Assembly: GCA_015075005.1 (NCBI GenBank)
Contig: JABTVC010000002.1
Coordinates: 558,001-622,000 of the forward strand
Length of the DNA: 64,000 bases
Direction of reading: 5' to 3'
DNA from: Planctomycetia bacterium
GTDB taxonomy: Bacteria; Planctomycetota; Brocadiia; Brocadiales; Brocadiaceae
Below the pieces are notes generated by a model. The model was not told where the DNA came from. It did no database searches and saw only the letters and a list, made by a program, of their open reading frames with translations. Positions 26,620 to 35,881 of the stretch are shown here, in pieces. Both the position numbers and the translations under genes were made by a program. The first letter of the stretch is position 1; each line of letters opens with the position of its first letter.

Positions 26620-26884
26620 CATGCTCCTCCTGTTCATCAGCTTTAATAGTTTATTTCACGATGCCTTTATGATACCATTTGGCATCTGATTGTTAAGGAG
26701 CCTTCTATATGATTATCACATCTTAAAAGTTAAATAATCACATAACTCTTTAAGATGTGACCTCTAAACGACTCTTTCGTTTCTTTTCGGAGATTGTTAA
26801 CAATACCCATTCTCGGAACAAAGTTTGTGAATGAGTTTACGCATTAAAATTGTGGATCATCTCCCTGTGCAGAAAAGGTTATCC
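26620..26884 (-). ncRNA. Possible IS110 left-end non-coding region (bridge-RNA candidate)
   Basis: IS110-group elements are known to encode a structured bridge RNA in the non-coding end upstream of the recombinase gene. Here about 260 bases upstream of the disrupted transposase contain no gene. They hold a 12-bp perfect hairpin, tcacatcttaaa (26716-26727) with tttaagatgtga (26749-26760) and a 21-base loop. No covariance evidence is available, so this is a hypothesis. Confidence 0.3.
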
Positions 26885-26913
26885 TTGACATTTAACGTTA
26901 GGCGTTATACCAT
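26885..26913 (+). promoter_or_regulatory. Candidate higBA promoter and operator
   Basis: TTGACA (26885-26890) is followed by TATACC at 26906 (15-base spacer) or TACCAT at 26908 (17-base spacer), just upstream of higB. The spacer contains the inverted repeat TAACG-N5-CGTTA (26893-26907). That is a plausible HigA operator, since HigA antitoxins usually repress their own operon. Confidence 0.5.
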
Positions 26914-26924
26914 ATTCATGCAAT

Positions 26925-27206
26925 ATGATTAAATCGTTCAGGTACAAAGAAACGGAGAAGATATTTCACCGGGAATTTTCTCTTAAATTGCCACATGATA
27001 TTCAACGGGTCGCTTTCCGTAAATTGCGTATGTTAAACAGAGCAATCTCATTAAACGATTTAAGGATTCTGCCCGCCAATTGTTTGGAAAAACTAAGCGG
27101 TAATCGCAAAGGGCAGTATAGTATTCGCATTAACGACAAATGGCGTATCTGTTTTGAATGGAAAGAAAACAATGCGCTTAATGTAGAAATAGTCGATTAT
27201 CACTAG
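26925..27206 (+). CDS. higB: HigB/RelE-family toxin (mRNA interferase)
   Basis: A 93-residue protein, the usual HigB length. [14 protein letters not shown] forms the start, [20 protein letters not shown] and [20 protein letters not shown] the core, and [20 protein letters not shown] the end. This is the RelE/HigB fold of ribosome-dependent endoribonucleases. The basic residues in [15 protein letters not shown] match the conserved catalytic surface. The toxin-first order, 13 bases before the HigA gene, is typical of higBA. The pair lies between two direct repeats and beside IS elements, so it is probably mobile. Both genes look intact. Confidence 0.92.
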   Translation: MIKSFRYKETEKIFHREFSLKLPHDIQRVAFRKLRMLNRAISLNDLRILPANCLEKLSGNRKGQYSIRINDKWRICFEWKENNALNVEIVDYH

Positions 27207-27219
27207 GAAGGAACATATT

Positions 27220-27525
27220 ATGAACAAACAAAAAATCAAACCAGTGCATCCGGGTGAAATTCTCTTAGAGGAATTTCTAAAGCCAATGGGGATTAGTCAA
27301 AATAAGTTGGCTGTTGATATTGGTGTGCCTCCACGCCGTATAAATGAGATTGTGCATGGAAAACGCAGAATTACAGCAGACACCGCTTTGCGTTTCAGGC
27401 GTTATTTTGGAATATCCGCACAGTTCTGGCTGGGATTACAGATGGATTATGATCTTGATATGGAAGAGGACAGACTGGGCGATCAATTAAAACAAAATGT
27501 TCGAGAATGTGCTATTCTAAAATAG
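27220..27525 (+). CDS. higA: HigA-family antitoxin (XRE-type HTH)
   Basis: A 101-residue protein starting [20 protein letters not shown], the hallmark of HigA antitoxins, followed by the helix-turn-helix [20 protein letters not shown], then [20 protein letters not shown] and [14 protein letters not shown]. It should neutralise the upstream HigB and bind the operator before higB. aaggaa lies about ten bases before the ATG. Codon use is more GC-balanced than in the AT-rich island to the left. Confidence 0.93.
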   Translation: MNKQKIKPVHPGEILLEEFLKPMGISQNKLAVDIGVPPRRINEIVHGKRRITADTALRFRRYFGISAQFWLGLQMDYDLDMEEDRLGDQLKQNVRECAILK

Positions 27526-27572
27526 TTGGAACAAAAGGCTTGGGGTCACACCACGGCAACGTCAAAGTCACC

Positions 27573-28201
27573 CTAGGGAGGGGAAAAGGGTCACCCATTA
27601 GAAGGCTTTTGTCAAGCGAAAAGATTTTCCATAGCAAAATCGCAGATTTTTGCCTTATCAAATGAAAAATTATAATGTCCAAAAGCATCTATCCAATGAC
27701 TGCACCTGTATTTTCAGATTTTTAGTTACGGATTATAGAAATTCGCACCAGTCACCCATCCGGTTCAAGGCATTGTTTCGAGGTCGTCTTTTGTGATCGA
27801 TCTCGTTGCCCTTTGCAAGTATCTGCCCCAGAAAATCGTTGGTGCCATGCTGTGTCCAATTGTTTGTCACAAACCTGTGGCTCTACGGCCAACCCTTTGT
27901 GGCTCGCAGCATAGGCGGACTTTGATGATAATGCCTTTCAGACTCCGTTTTATGAATGGAACAGTTTCCCAATCACATCTCATGGATTGATTACCAACCC
28001 TTATACCGGTTTACTGTCCCATTCTTTCACCTTTACATACCTCTACTTCCTCTTCCTTCATCTCTTTGATCCTGCCCTCCTCTTCTTGCAATTTTTCCTT
28101 TGCCTTTGCTCCTCGGATTATACTCCCCCGTTAAACATATCTTTTTTTCGGGTGTTGAATAACCCATGAATGGCTTTTTCAATCTGCTTTTAACCGATTT
28201 C
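27573..28201. repeat. Direct repeat A, copy 2 (~630 bp)
   Basis: The second copy of the 24812-25440 unit, in the same orientation. Homology begins at ctagggagggg and ends at taaccgattt, a few bases before the IS1634-type terminal repeat. The gene-free interval 27526-28269 is otherwise only a 47-base link after higA. Confidence 0.85.
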
Positions 28202-28206
28202 TTTTA

Positions 28207-30084
28207 ACCCAAGTTCAACAAGTAAAAATCATATCTCTTGTAACATCAATAAGTTGCAATTTTAGCACTTCATTTTTCGGCACTACATCTTTGAGTTTTA
28301 ATAGGTGATTTTATATATTTTCTGCCGAGCGGTGTATGTTTCATATGAAGATTGTTATAAATCACGCGTTGCTCTTTCGTGGGCGTTGTGCAGGTTCTGA
28401 CATCAATAACGTGGCCATCCTCTGTGTTCATGGTAGTTATTACTTTTATATGTGCGTAGCAAGGATATTACGGATCGTATTCCACGTATGATGAATCCTC
28501 GCGGTTCTTAGCTTTTTAATATCCCGGCAAGCATGTGATAGGCTAATACCGTTATATGCACGTGGGCAATGGTTGGGATATCCGTGTGATGGAAGTTTGG
28601 CCGTAAACCCAAGTCACCTTTCATCGTTTCAAAACTTTCCTCTATGGTAGTCAGCGACCTATGGAGCTTTGATATCTCTTTCCCCGCCAAGATCAAGCCG
28701 GTTTGTCCGTAATACATACGTGCCTGTCGCATCCTCCTTTGCTTGTGCTCTGATCATTTTTCAAACTGGATACCGGTCGCTTTTCCATCAGCCTGTTCCA
28801 CTTTGACCGTATATAAATTGCCCACCTTATAACGTTCTTTTTAGCCGTCTATGCGTTCGATAGTCTTGTCGTACTTTTTTTGCCTTTTCACCTTCGCTAA
28901 TTCTTTATTGCCAGAGTCCCTGTTCAAATCTCTGCTCTTTCTGGAAAGGATGGCCTTCCCTTTTGCCTCTTTTGCCTCGCTGTGGCATAAAAGAAATGCC
29001 TCTTCTTCTGTTCGCATGAATTTCATACTCAACGTTGTTTTTCCGTCTGATAAAGCAATCTTCTCCTCATCTGCTTTTGACCAAAAAGCGTCTTCATACG
29101 ATCTCTTGCGTGAGACGGCCACATAGGTGTAACCACTCTTTTTTATCAATGCAATGTTGTCTTCTGTTGCAATCCCGGCATCCATAATAATCGTTCTCTC
29201 ACTTGAAAACAGGCCGTCTTTCCTTTTTCAATCCTGACAATATCTTTCAAGTGTCAGGTCAGACACATTGCCCTCAAAACCTTGCTCTGTTTGGGAAATC
29301 CTTCTTCGTCTACGGTAAGGGATAGCGTAAGTATTGGACAATCATTACGCCTCTCTTTCGATTTGCCATGCCTGGCTACTTTACTCCCCCTCTTGCTCCC
29401 CTCAAAATACGTGTTGGTGAGATCATATAAAATCACCGTTTCTTTGAGCGAAAATATCTCGTGCCTGTTTTGATAACTCCTGCTCTATCGCTTCATGATT
29501 CTCCCACAACAATACCGCCGTGCGATGTAACGCCATATCATATGGCTTGACCCTGTTGCCTAAGAGCTCTCCCACCCCGCTTGTCTCTGAAAGCCATCGC
29601 ACGGTTTCCCGCTCGCTGGCCGGATGCACCATTCTTCCCACGATGAGCATCCTGGCATACGTGATTTGTTCCCCGGTAAATCCAAGACCTTTTCCTATCG
29701 TATCAAATCCGTATTTATCCATTTTGATTGGCTAATAATCCTTCTATGCAATTGGCAAGTTCCTTCCACTTCTCTTCCGGCAGGGAAAGCTGTCCAAGGT
29801 TCAACACGATGTGCTGTCGTGGTCCAGAAGGGGTACGAACGGATTCAATGAGTTGGTGCTGTAGATATCTCTTACCGCCATTCGCCTTTTTAGATTTTTC
29901 ACGGATAAACATAACGTTTGTATACCATGGAAAGACCGCAAAGGCAAGGACAATAATTATATTCAGGCACTACAATTGAAATCCTAAAATTAGAGATCTA
30001 GCAATATCAACGACTTACGACTTTTGCATACCCGATTTTTGCCCATTTCCACCCCTTTTTGTGACGAATTTGTTGAACTTGGGT
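28207..30084 (-). mobile_element. IS1634-type insertion sequence (IS4 superfamily), 1878 bp
   Basis: It is bounded by 15-bp perfect terminal inverted repeats, acccaagttcaacaa at 28207-28221 and ttgttgaacttgggt at 30070-30084. It encloses one transposase gene on the minus strand. No obvious target-site duplication is seen. The left end abuts repeat A copy 2, so the IS may have inserted into or next to that unit. Confidence 0.85.
28270..29912 (-). pseudogene. IS1634-family transposase, broken into several frames
   Basis: Reading from 29912 downward: RYLQHQLIESVRTPSGPRQH, the normal N-terminus; FDTIGKGLGFTGEQITYARM and MVHPASERETVRWLSE; MILYDLTNTYFEGSKRG (DDE first Asp region); MDAGIATEDNIALIKKSGYT (second Asp); FETMKGDLGLRPNFHHTD with AHVHITVLAYHMLAG (Glu region); and a tail VITTMNTEDGHVIDVRTCTT ending at 28270. 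All family blocks are present in order but in at least five frames. It is therefore inactive as sequenced, or the sequence carries indel errors. Confidence 0.85.
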
Positions 30085-30214
30085 CAAGAGAAAAACTTAT
30101 TGCCTTTTTATGCCTTGAATGCATTGTTTATTTATGGTAACATCTTTCCTTTTATATATTTATAATATATACGTTAAACAAAACGACCCCCTCTTTATTC
30201 CCATGCCATAAAAG

Positions 30215-33094
30215 ATGATTAATATAAAAAAGATAAATATTTTTGGTCTTTATTTCCTTTTCTTTTTATTTGCGTTGAGTGGCTTTATTTCTGGCAGCAC
30301 GAAGCACCTTGGCGCTGAAGAGAATGAGGTCGACGGGAAACCAGAATACTTGCCTCCTCAGCCCACCCTTATCGCTGGTGATATTGAAAGTCTTATACCT
30401 CTTGCAGAAACAAACTACCTTGACGGAAAACCCGTCTTGTTGTTCTCAGGCGCAAACCAGGCAAGGAATCCTGCATCGCTTCTGGAGTTTTCTAACTCGG
30501 TGGTCTTCCATCAAGAAGGGTTCATGGAATTAGCACTGGGATTATTTCCGGAAACAGGCACAGTGACCTCAAGTAACGAAATCCACGGAAAGGCGCAGGA
30601 AAACTCAAGATATAGATTTGCAATGGGAAAAGAGCCTCTGGCGCTGAATATATCACAAGAGGGTCATTATGAGGTATTTGCAAAACTGAGAAAGGAGACA
30701 CACAGCGGCCCGGCCATGGTTACTGTGGATTCCGAAGCATTAATACCCTCCGGAAACATTCCCCTTACCCATGGAGATATAACACGCTGGCAGGGTTTTG
30801 CGAGAACTTATTTATCGAAAGGAAAACATACCTTTGCGGTAAACCAGGCAGTGGAAGAATTAATTATAGTACCCCATGAAATATTTCAACGTTATATCGA
30901 GTACGCCAAAAGCGCTTTGCAAAAAAGACAGGTGTCTTACCTCTTCTCAAATAACGAAAAGGCTGAAACTCCCGTTGGCACAGAAACGATACGCGCAAAA
31001 ACAACCGAATTCGTGGTGGCAAACCCGGGTACATATCAACTATGGGTATACGTCTCTCCCGTAAATGAGGAAATAAGTTTCCGCAACGTAGGCATGAAAC
31101 TTTCCGGACCGGACTTCATGTCCAATGCCGAAATTATAAAAGATACGGCAGGAAATGAAACTGCCATCATTCCTCTTTCTCAGCACAATCTTGATATAGA
31201 GGAGTACCCAAATTTAAAAATCATCTATGAGCTGGCAGATCCTGCCAGAAATAAATTGGGATTTATTCTGGAATTGGATACGGATGATGACGAGGCGGTT
31301 GATACTCTGTGCTATGCCGGAAACATGAAATACGAATTAAAGCCATTTCTGACAGTTGATATGACGGGTATTAATCTGAAAGAGAAGGATTTTTGGTATA
31401 AAGTCAACCGGGAACTGGGACGCACAAAAGATACGGGCTTACATCAGTGGTATTATGATGCTCAAGGCTCAGGGTTTAGTAGGAATATTGAGGGAAACGC
31501 CCTTGCGGTGAGTTCTGATTTTTCAAAATCGAACCACTTCGTTATTACCAAAAATTTTAAATCAATCAATCTTAAGGAAAATCCGATGGTTAGCCTGGAC
31601 TATAAACTGGATAACCCTGAGACGCAAAGACTCAAGATAAATTTTCGAATAGATACCGACGGCAATGGAAGGCCTGATAAGATCATCGAGACTGATTATG
31701 GCGTGGAATCCCTGAAGACAAAGGATGGTTATATGCGTCAAAATATTAATGTCCTTTCCCGCAGCGAGATCAGCCCAAACGATGAAAAATCCGTGTGTAA
31801 CCTTGTAGAGGTTATCCTGCTCTGCAGCGGTAGTGGGAAATTTTATCTGAGAAGTTTTAGCATAGGAAACCAACAAAGTATCATTCCCGAAGAAATCAAA
31901 AGAAACATCAGTGAACGAACGAAAATCTTCAACCAGAAAAGAACGGAGGATGAAAATTCCTGGATAAACAGACGGAAAAATAAAAACCTTGTTCCCCTGA
32001 ATATTGTCCTGCTGAACGGTGAAGAAAAGAAAGAAAAGGGAGAGTCGGTTTTAACCATCAATAATATCCTCCAACAGATACAAAACACATTAAAAAATAC
32101 CTATTATTGCAAATTAAAAGGTTTCATTCCCATCCTTTATCGTGATAGGGGATTGCCTGGAAAGGTATCCCTTTGGAAGGGCAACCTGAAAGAGACGCTC
32201 AAAGGGATTGAATTTTTTAATTACGAAACAATCGAAGTCCCCAGATTTATTGCAGAGACAAAGACAAAAAAGGAATGGGAGCAAAGGTTTGAAGAAGAAA
32301 CGCTGCGATACGGTCTTGAAAAGACCGTATACAGAAGGGACTGGGGAAATGACCGGTATGATATAGAAGAGTATGCCGTAGACGAATGGTTTGGTGTGGA
32401 CAATATTAAGGACACCATGATTGCCCAATCTGAAATTAATCACTGGAAGATACAAGGTATACAGAGCACGTTTAATCTTACCCGTTTTTTAGACGGCATC
32501 GAGACGGCATTTTACCTGGACGGCGGTAAGGAAGAAGCCGAAAGGGTACTCTTTATCCCTAAAGCAGTAGATTATCAAGGACTTGATTTAAAGGAAGAAA
32601 TTTCTTTTGACGTCTCTTACGAACTATCCGATCCCGATACAACGGAGTTGGCTTTATACTTGGGAGTTGATTTTGACGGTGATAAAAAAGAAGATGCCAC
32701 CTTGAGACTTACGCCCTCCTCTGTAGATGACAGGGATATAACGGGAACGGGAAGGAAAATAAAGGTTGCCCACTTTGATGCGAAACAGGTACTGAAACTT
32801 TACCCTGAAAAGGGGAAACCATGCCTCTCATTCTTTTTACTCTCTGTAGAAAAGAAACATGGGCACAATTTTCTTGGCACAGAGAGCGCCACAAAAAAAG
32901 TCTTTTTCCATGAGGTAAAGATTAAGAAAAAAAGAGCAGACGAGGATGACGGCGTCCAGCTCGTTGTATATGCTGATAAAAATGGCAAACCATTGCTAAA
33001 ATCCTTACCAAATGCAGAAACGCTCTATACCTTAAATTTTTCAACTGAAACACCCCTCGAATCCAGCGCCCTCCTTAAAAACGGATGGAGTTGA
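30215..33094 (+). CDS. Very large exported protein, N-terminal part (frame ends early)
   Basis: 959 residues. The N-terminus IFGLYFLFFLFALSGFISG is a signal peptide or anchor. The rest is beta-rich. Acidic motifs recur: LDTDDDEAVDTLCY near residue 350, IDTDGNGRPDKIIETD near 480 and VDFDGDKKEDATLRL near 815, each preceding a strand as in Ca-binding or carbohydrate-binding repeats. I recognise no named family. Around 33070-33280 the same type of sequence continues in other frames (RYLRFKKYLNGIDLQKYLPY), and the second half follows from 33320. I infer one gene of roughly 1,650-1,700 codons, now interrupted. It lies directly after the IS1634 element. Confidence 0.6.
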   Translation: MINIKKINIFGLYFLFFLFALSGFISGSTKHLGAEENEVDGKPEYLPPQPTLIAGDIESLIPLAETNYLDGKPVLLFSGANQARNPASLLEFSNSVVFHQEGFMELALGLFPETGTVTSSNEIHGKAQENSRYRFAMGKEPLALNISQEGHYEVFAKLRKETHSGPAMVTVDSEALIPSGNIPLTHGDITRWQGFARTYLSKGKHTFAVNQAVEELIIVPHEIFQRYIEYAKSALQKRQVSYLFSNNEKAETPVGTETIRAKTTEFVVANPGTYQLWVYVSPVNEEISFRNVGMKLSGPDFMSNAEIIKDTAGNETAIIPLSQHNLDIEEYPNLKIIYELADPARNKLGFILELDTDDDEAVDTLCYAGNMKYELKPFLTVDMTGINLKEKDFWYKVNRELGRTKDTGLHQWYYDAQGSGFSRNIEGNALAVSSDFSKSNHFVITKNFKSINLKENPMVSLDYKLDNPETQRLKINFRIDTDGNGRPDKIIETDYGVESLKTKDGYMRQNINVLSRSEISPNDEKSVCNLVEVILLCSGSGKFYLRSFSIGNQQSIIPEEIKRNISERTKIFNQKRTEDENSWINRRKNKNLVPLNIVLLNGEEKKEKGESVLTINNILQQIQNTLKNTYYCKLKGFIPILYRDRGLPGKVSLWKGNLKETLKGIEFFNYETIEVPRFIAETKTKKEWEQRFEEETLRYGLEKTVYRRDWGNDRYDIEEYAVDEWFGVDNIKDTMIAQSEINHWKIQGIQSTFNLTRFLDGIETAFYLDGGKEEAERVLFIPKAVDYQGLDLKEEISFDVSYELSDPDTTELALYLGVDFDGDKKEDATLRLTPSSVDDRDITGTGRKIKVAHFDAKQVLKLYPEKGKPCLSFFLLSVEKKHGHNFLGTESATKKVFFHEVKIKKKRADEDDGVQLVVYADKNGKPLLKSLPNAETLYTLNFSTETPLESSALLKNGWS

Positions 33095-33289
33095 ACGCTA
33101 AAAATACAGCGTATCGATTATCATACAATACAGAAGGCTTGAACATACAGGGACTCTCTTTACTCCAGCGGTCAGGAGCGGTATTTAAGATTCAAAAAAT
33201 ATCTCAATGGCATTGACCTGCAGAAATACCTTCCCTATATGAGATTCCCGTTACAGGTCGTGGAATCGGATTCTCTGGATTTTTGTAGA

Positions 33290-33606
33290 TGAATTTATGA
33301 TGGTTTCACTATTGATGCCTTGTGTTGGGCAATAAATGAAGACGGATATGGTATAACATTCAAGGAATCGGATAACTCAATTAAAAGATTAAATGAGCTT
33401 TTACGAGTTTCTAATTTCTACGATATTTGGAATAAAAAAGGCAAACCTGTTAACTTAACCGAATATGCTTATAAGCTTATTTCTGAGACGAGAGAATATC
33501 GCAGCAGGAGTTTTTCAGAATTATCTGAAGTTCAACAAAAAAATATTTTAAACTTAAATAGACTTATTATAGAAACTACTTATCAACAGACTTGTCCTAG
33601 TAATCT
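33290..33606 (+). other. Apparent foreign coding module interrupting the large exported protein gene
   Basis: A continuous frame reads DGFTIDALCWAINEDGYGIT, then SDNSIKRLNELLRVSNFYDI, YKLISETREYRSRSFSELSE and VQQKNILNLNRLIIETTYQQ. It is helical, Lys/Asn/Glu-rich and AT-rich, unlike the beta-rich host on both sides. The host sequence resumes near 33620 with KLWIEFRGRCGSNRNFIQR. I have a weak memory of similar RLNRLxxExTYPxxxPxS modules attached to unrelated proteins, but cannot name the family. Confidence 0.5.
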
Positions 33607-35380
33607 GGACATAATAGATACCAACCAGGAAAAACTGTGGATTGAATTTCGGGGCAGGTGCGGTTCCAATAGAAATTTCATCCAGCGATTGGGAGGAAGC
33701 AGATTTAAGGAAGATCAGGGTTATCGTGTTAACCTGCTAAAGGAGTTAAAAAAGGTATATCCCGATAGCAACAACTTCACGCTGGACGATATCGCTGTTA
33801 ACATAGACCCTACGTTGGGAAAGTTTGATGAGAGATTGCTCGCATACAGTTCAGACCAATGGACAAGCGATAAGGAGTGCCAAATATTCATCAAGGCATT
33901 ACAGATATTTGGTGTAAAAGAAAAAGACATCGGGGGTATGCTCAAAAAGACAGTCGCCCGGGAATTCGAAACTCCCCACACTATCTTCGTTAACGATATT
34001 GCGTGGACATCAGAGGCTATTGCGAATACCCAATTTCAACACAAATCCTTTGGCGACGAGCAATACATACGGGCACATTTCAAAGATGATGGACTAAAGG
34101 AAGAAGGGGTGATATTAAAGGCTGTCTTTGAGCAGCCGCTTGAATTACACCATATACAGACACTTGATTTTGATTATTCTTTAGATAATCCCGGTGTTCA
34201 AGGTATCGTGATAGTCCCGGAATTCGACGCAGCTTATCGACCATCTTCAATATCATTCTTGAATTTATCCGAAAAAGATGGGCATCTTTCGTGTAATATT
34301 GCAGAAAAAATAAAGGGCGCATCCAGGGAAAACGAAAGCGCCTCTGCAAAACTAACCTCATTACTCTTTTTCCTGGTGAAGAGACCTGGAACAAACTGCA
34401 TGGAAAACGACCTTACCGATGCCTACACCTTTTCCATAAAAAATATCAGTATCAGTACCAGTATCAGTACCAGTACGGTCTATGAGCAGCTTCTCTCTGT
34501 ACCTCTTGTGGAATTTAATGGTAAGAGATATTCTTTTGGAGATGGGCTTAAGATGGGAAACAGAGGCGTTGCCCTGAATAAAGAGACGTGCGAGATACCA
34601 ATCACAAGACAAGGCCAAGCCATGAGTCAATTTGTAAGCTCAGGCAGAATGCCTTTCTGTCTGGGCAACGTTGAAGTCGCTGATGAAGATTGCAGAATTG
34701 ATATATATCCCCCATCAAAATACCTTAAGGTGGAAATGGTGGAAGTAACGAAACCCGTTTCAGCAGATTTGAAAAAGAAAATTAGCGAAGGTCATACTCA
34801 AGATGTACATGCAAAAGAACCCGAGATTACCTTCAAAAAGATTAATCCAACGCGTTATGTTGTAGATGTTAAGGCCGAAAGGCCATTCTGGCTGGTCTTC
34901 TCGGAAAGTTTCCATACCGGCTGGAAGGCATATGGGAGGAAAAAGAAAGAAGGCAGAAGGCAGAAGGCAGAAGATGAGACAGAGAAGATAGGTATCCGGG
35001 AACAGGGTTCAGGGGCTAGAGGTCAGAGGTTGGAGGGTGGATACCGGAGGCCGGAAGTAAATGAGGAAAACAAAGAACATTGGTCAGCGTTGGTGAGTGC
35101 GTGGAGGGATAAGGACAAGAGGATTGAATTGACAGAGCATCAGATGGTCAATGGTTACGCAAATGGGTGGTATGTGCCGGTGGGGCGGAAGCCAGAAGAC
35201 AGAAGACAGAAGACAGAGGAAGAAAAGTTAACGGGGGATTTTCAGATTGTGCTAGAGTACAAGCCTCAGCGGTTGTTTGAGATCGGTATATTGATATCCG
35301 GTGTTACATTTGTATCATGTATAGGATACTTATGTTGGAGTGGTATACGAGGAATGAGCAGATATCAAAATGTCAAATAG
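33320..35380 (+). CDS. Very large exported protein, C-terminal part
   Basis: A 686-residue frame. The first ~95 residues belong to the apparent insert; the real continuation begins near KLWIEFRGRCGSNRN. Beta-rich sequence follows. Near residues 515-535 lies RYVVDVKAERPFWLVFSESF, then HTGWKAYG. MVNGYANGWYV near 610 and EYKPQRLFEIGILISGVTF near 650 complete a module known at the ends of large membrane glycan enzymes (YfhO/AftD-like), finishing with one membrane helix. Low-complexity insertions (KKKEGRRQKAEDE, GSGARGQRLEGG, EDRRQKTEEE) derive from ggcagaaggcagaa-type repeats. It overlaps the next gene by 11 bases. Confidence 0.6.
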   Translation: MCWAINEDGYGITFKESDNSIKRLNELLRVSNFYDIWNKKGKPVNLTEYAYKLISETREYRSRSFSELSEVQQKNILNLNRLIIETTYQQTCPSNLDIIDTNQEKLWIEFRGRCGSNRNFIQRLGGSRFKEDQGYRVNLLKELKKVYPDSNNFTLDDIAVNIDPTLGKFDERLLAYSSDQWTSDKECQIFIKALQIFGVKEKDIGGMLKKTVAREFETPHTIFVNDIAWTSEAIANTQFQHKSFGDEQYIRAHFKDDGLKEEGVILKAVFEQPLELHHIQTLDFDYSLDNPGVQGIVIVPEFDAAYRPSSISFLNLSEKDGHLSCNIAEKIKGASRENESASAKLTSLLFFLVKRPGTNCMENDLTDAYTFSIKNISISTSISTSTVYEQLLSVPLVEFNGKRYSFGDGLKMGNRGVALNKETCEIPITRQGQAMSQFVSSGRMPFCLGNVEVADEDCRIDIYPPSKYLKVEMVEVTKPVSADLKKKISEGHTQDVHAKEPEITFKKINPTRYVVDVKAERPFWLVFSESFHTGWKAYGRKKKEGRRQKAEDETEKIGIREQGSGARGQRLEGGYRRPEVNEENKEHWSALVSAWRDKDKRIELTEHQMVNGYANGWYVPVGRKPEDRRQKTEEEKLTGDFQIVLEYKPQRLFEIGILISGVTFVSCIGYLCWSGIRGMSRYQNVK
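34943..35055. repeat. Low-complexity ggcagaa/agacagaa repeat within coding sequence
   Basis: gaaggcagaaggcagaaggc runs into cagaagatgagacagagaag and then agggttcaggggctagaggt. A related agaagacagaagacagagg run is at 35199-35220. Both are translated in frame as charged or Gly-rich linkers within the large protein's C-terminal domain. They look like invading simple repeats rather than family sequence. Confidence 0.6.
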
Positions 35381-35876
35381 ACAAAATTATATAAAAATTA
35401 TTAAAGAGAACTTCGCGGGATTAAAGGGCACAACCGCTCGTATTATCAAAAAGTGGACACAATCTAAGGGATGGCCATGGTGCTGGTATTCCTTCTGGGC
35501 TTTATTACTCACAATTTCTCTGTTTAGCGGACTGAAGAAGTCTGCAAAGGGATTACCGGAAGGGGCATATATTATTATCATGATTATTATCGTTTCCATC
35601 GTGAGAAGGGTTAGACCCCGTCTGATCAGGAAATGGCGTTATTTCCAGGAAAAACCATCGGCGCCTTACATCATGCTTTTTATGATACTGCTGCTTTTCT
35701 GCGCCTTTCTCCTCACTATCAAATTGGAACCCGTTGCGGAACAGGTTGCCAATATTGCCTATTTCTTGCTCGTTGTGGGCGTGGGAATAGAGTTCTATCA
35801 AGTGATGAAAGAGAAAAAGAGCGAAAAAAACGAGACTCCAGAAAGACAAACAACAGAGAACCAAGAGAAAACATAA
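35370..35876 (+). CDS. Small multi-pass membrane protein, unknown function
   Basis: 168 residues with a basic N-terminus, then four hydrophobic segments (WCWYSFWALLLTISLFSGL, GAYIIIMIIIVSIV, PYIMLFMILLLFCAFLLTIK, NIAYFLLVVGVGIEFYQVM) and a charged tail rich in Lys, Glu and Thr. I do not recognise the family. It starts inside the 3' end of the large exported protein gene and precedes the DUF2079-type protein by a few bases, so the three are probably co-translated. Confidence 0.6.
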   Translation: MSNRQNYIKIIKENFAGLKGTTARIIKKWTQSKGWPWCWYSFWALLLTISLFSGLKKSAKGLPEGAYIIIMIIIVSIVRRVRPRLIRKWRYFQEKPSAPYIMLFMILLLFCAFLLTIKLEPVAEQVANIAYFLLVVGVGIEFYQVMKEKKSEKNETPERQTTENQEKT

Positions 35877-35881
35877 GAAAA

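Noticed and set aside
26893..26911. Integron attC site before higBA
   Set aside because: Only one core-like half is present; no partner GCCTAAC-type half or attC fold was found nearby.
34440..34480. Short tandem agtatcagtacc repeats resembling an array
   Set aside because: Only about two units of 12 bases, in frame as SISTSISTST inside a coding region; not CRISPR.
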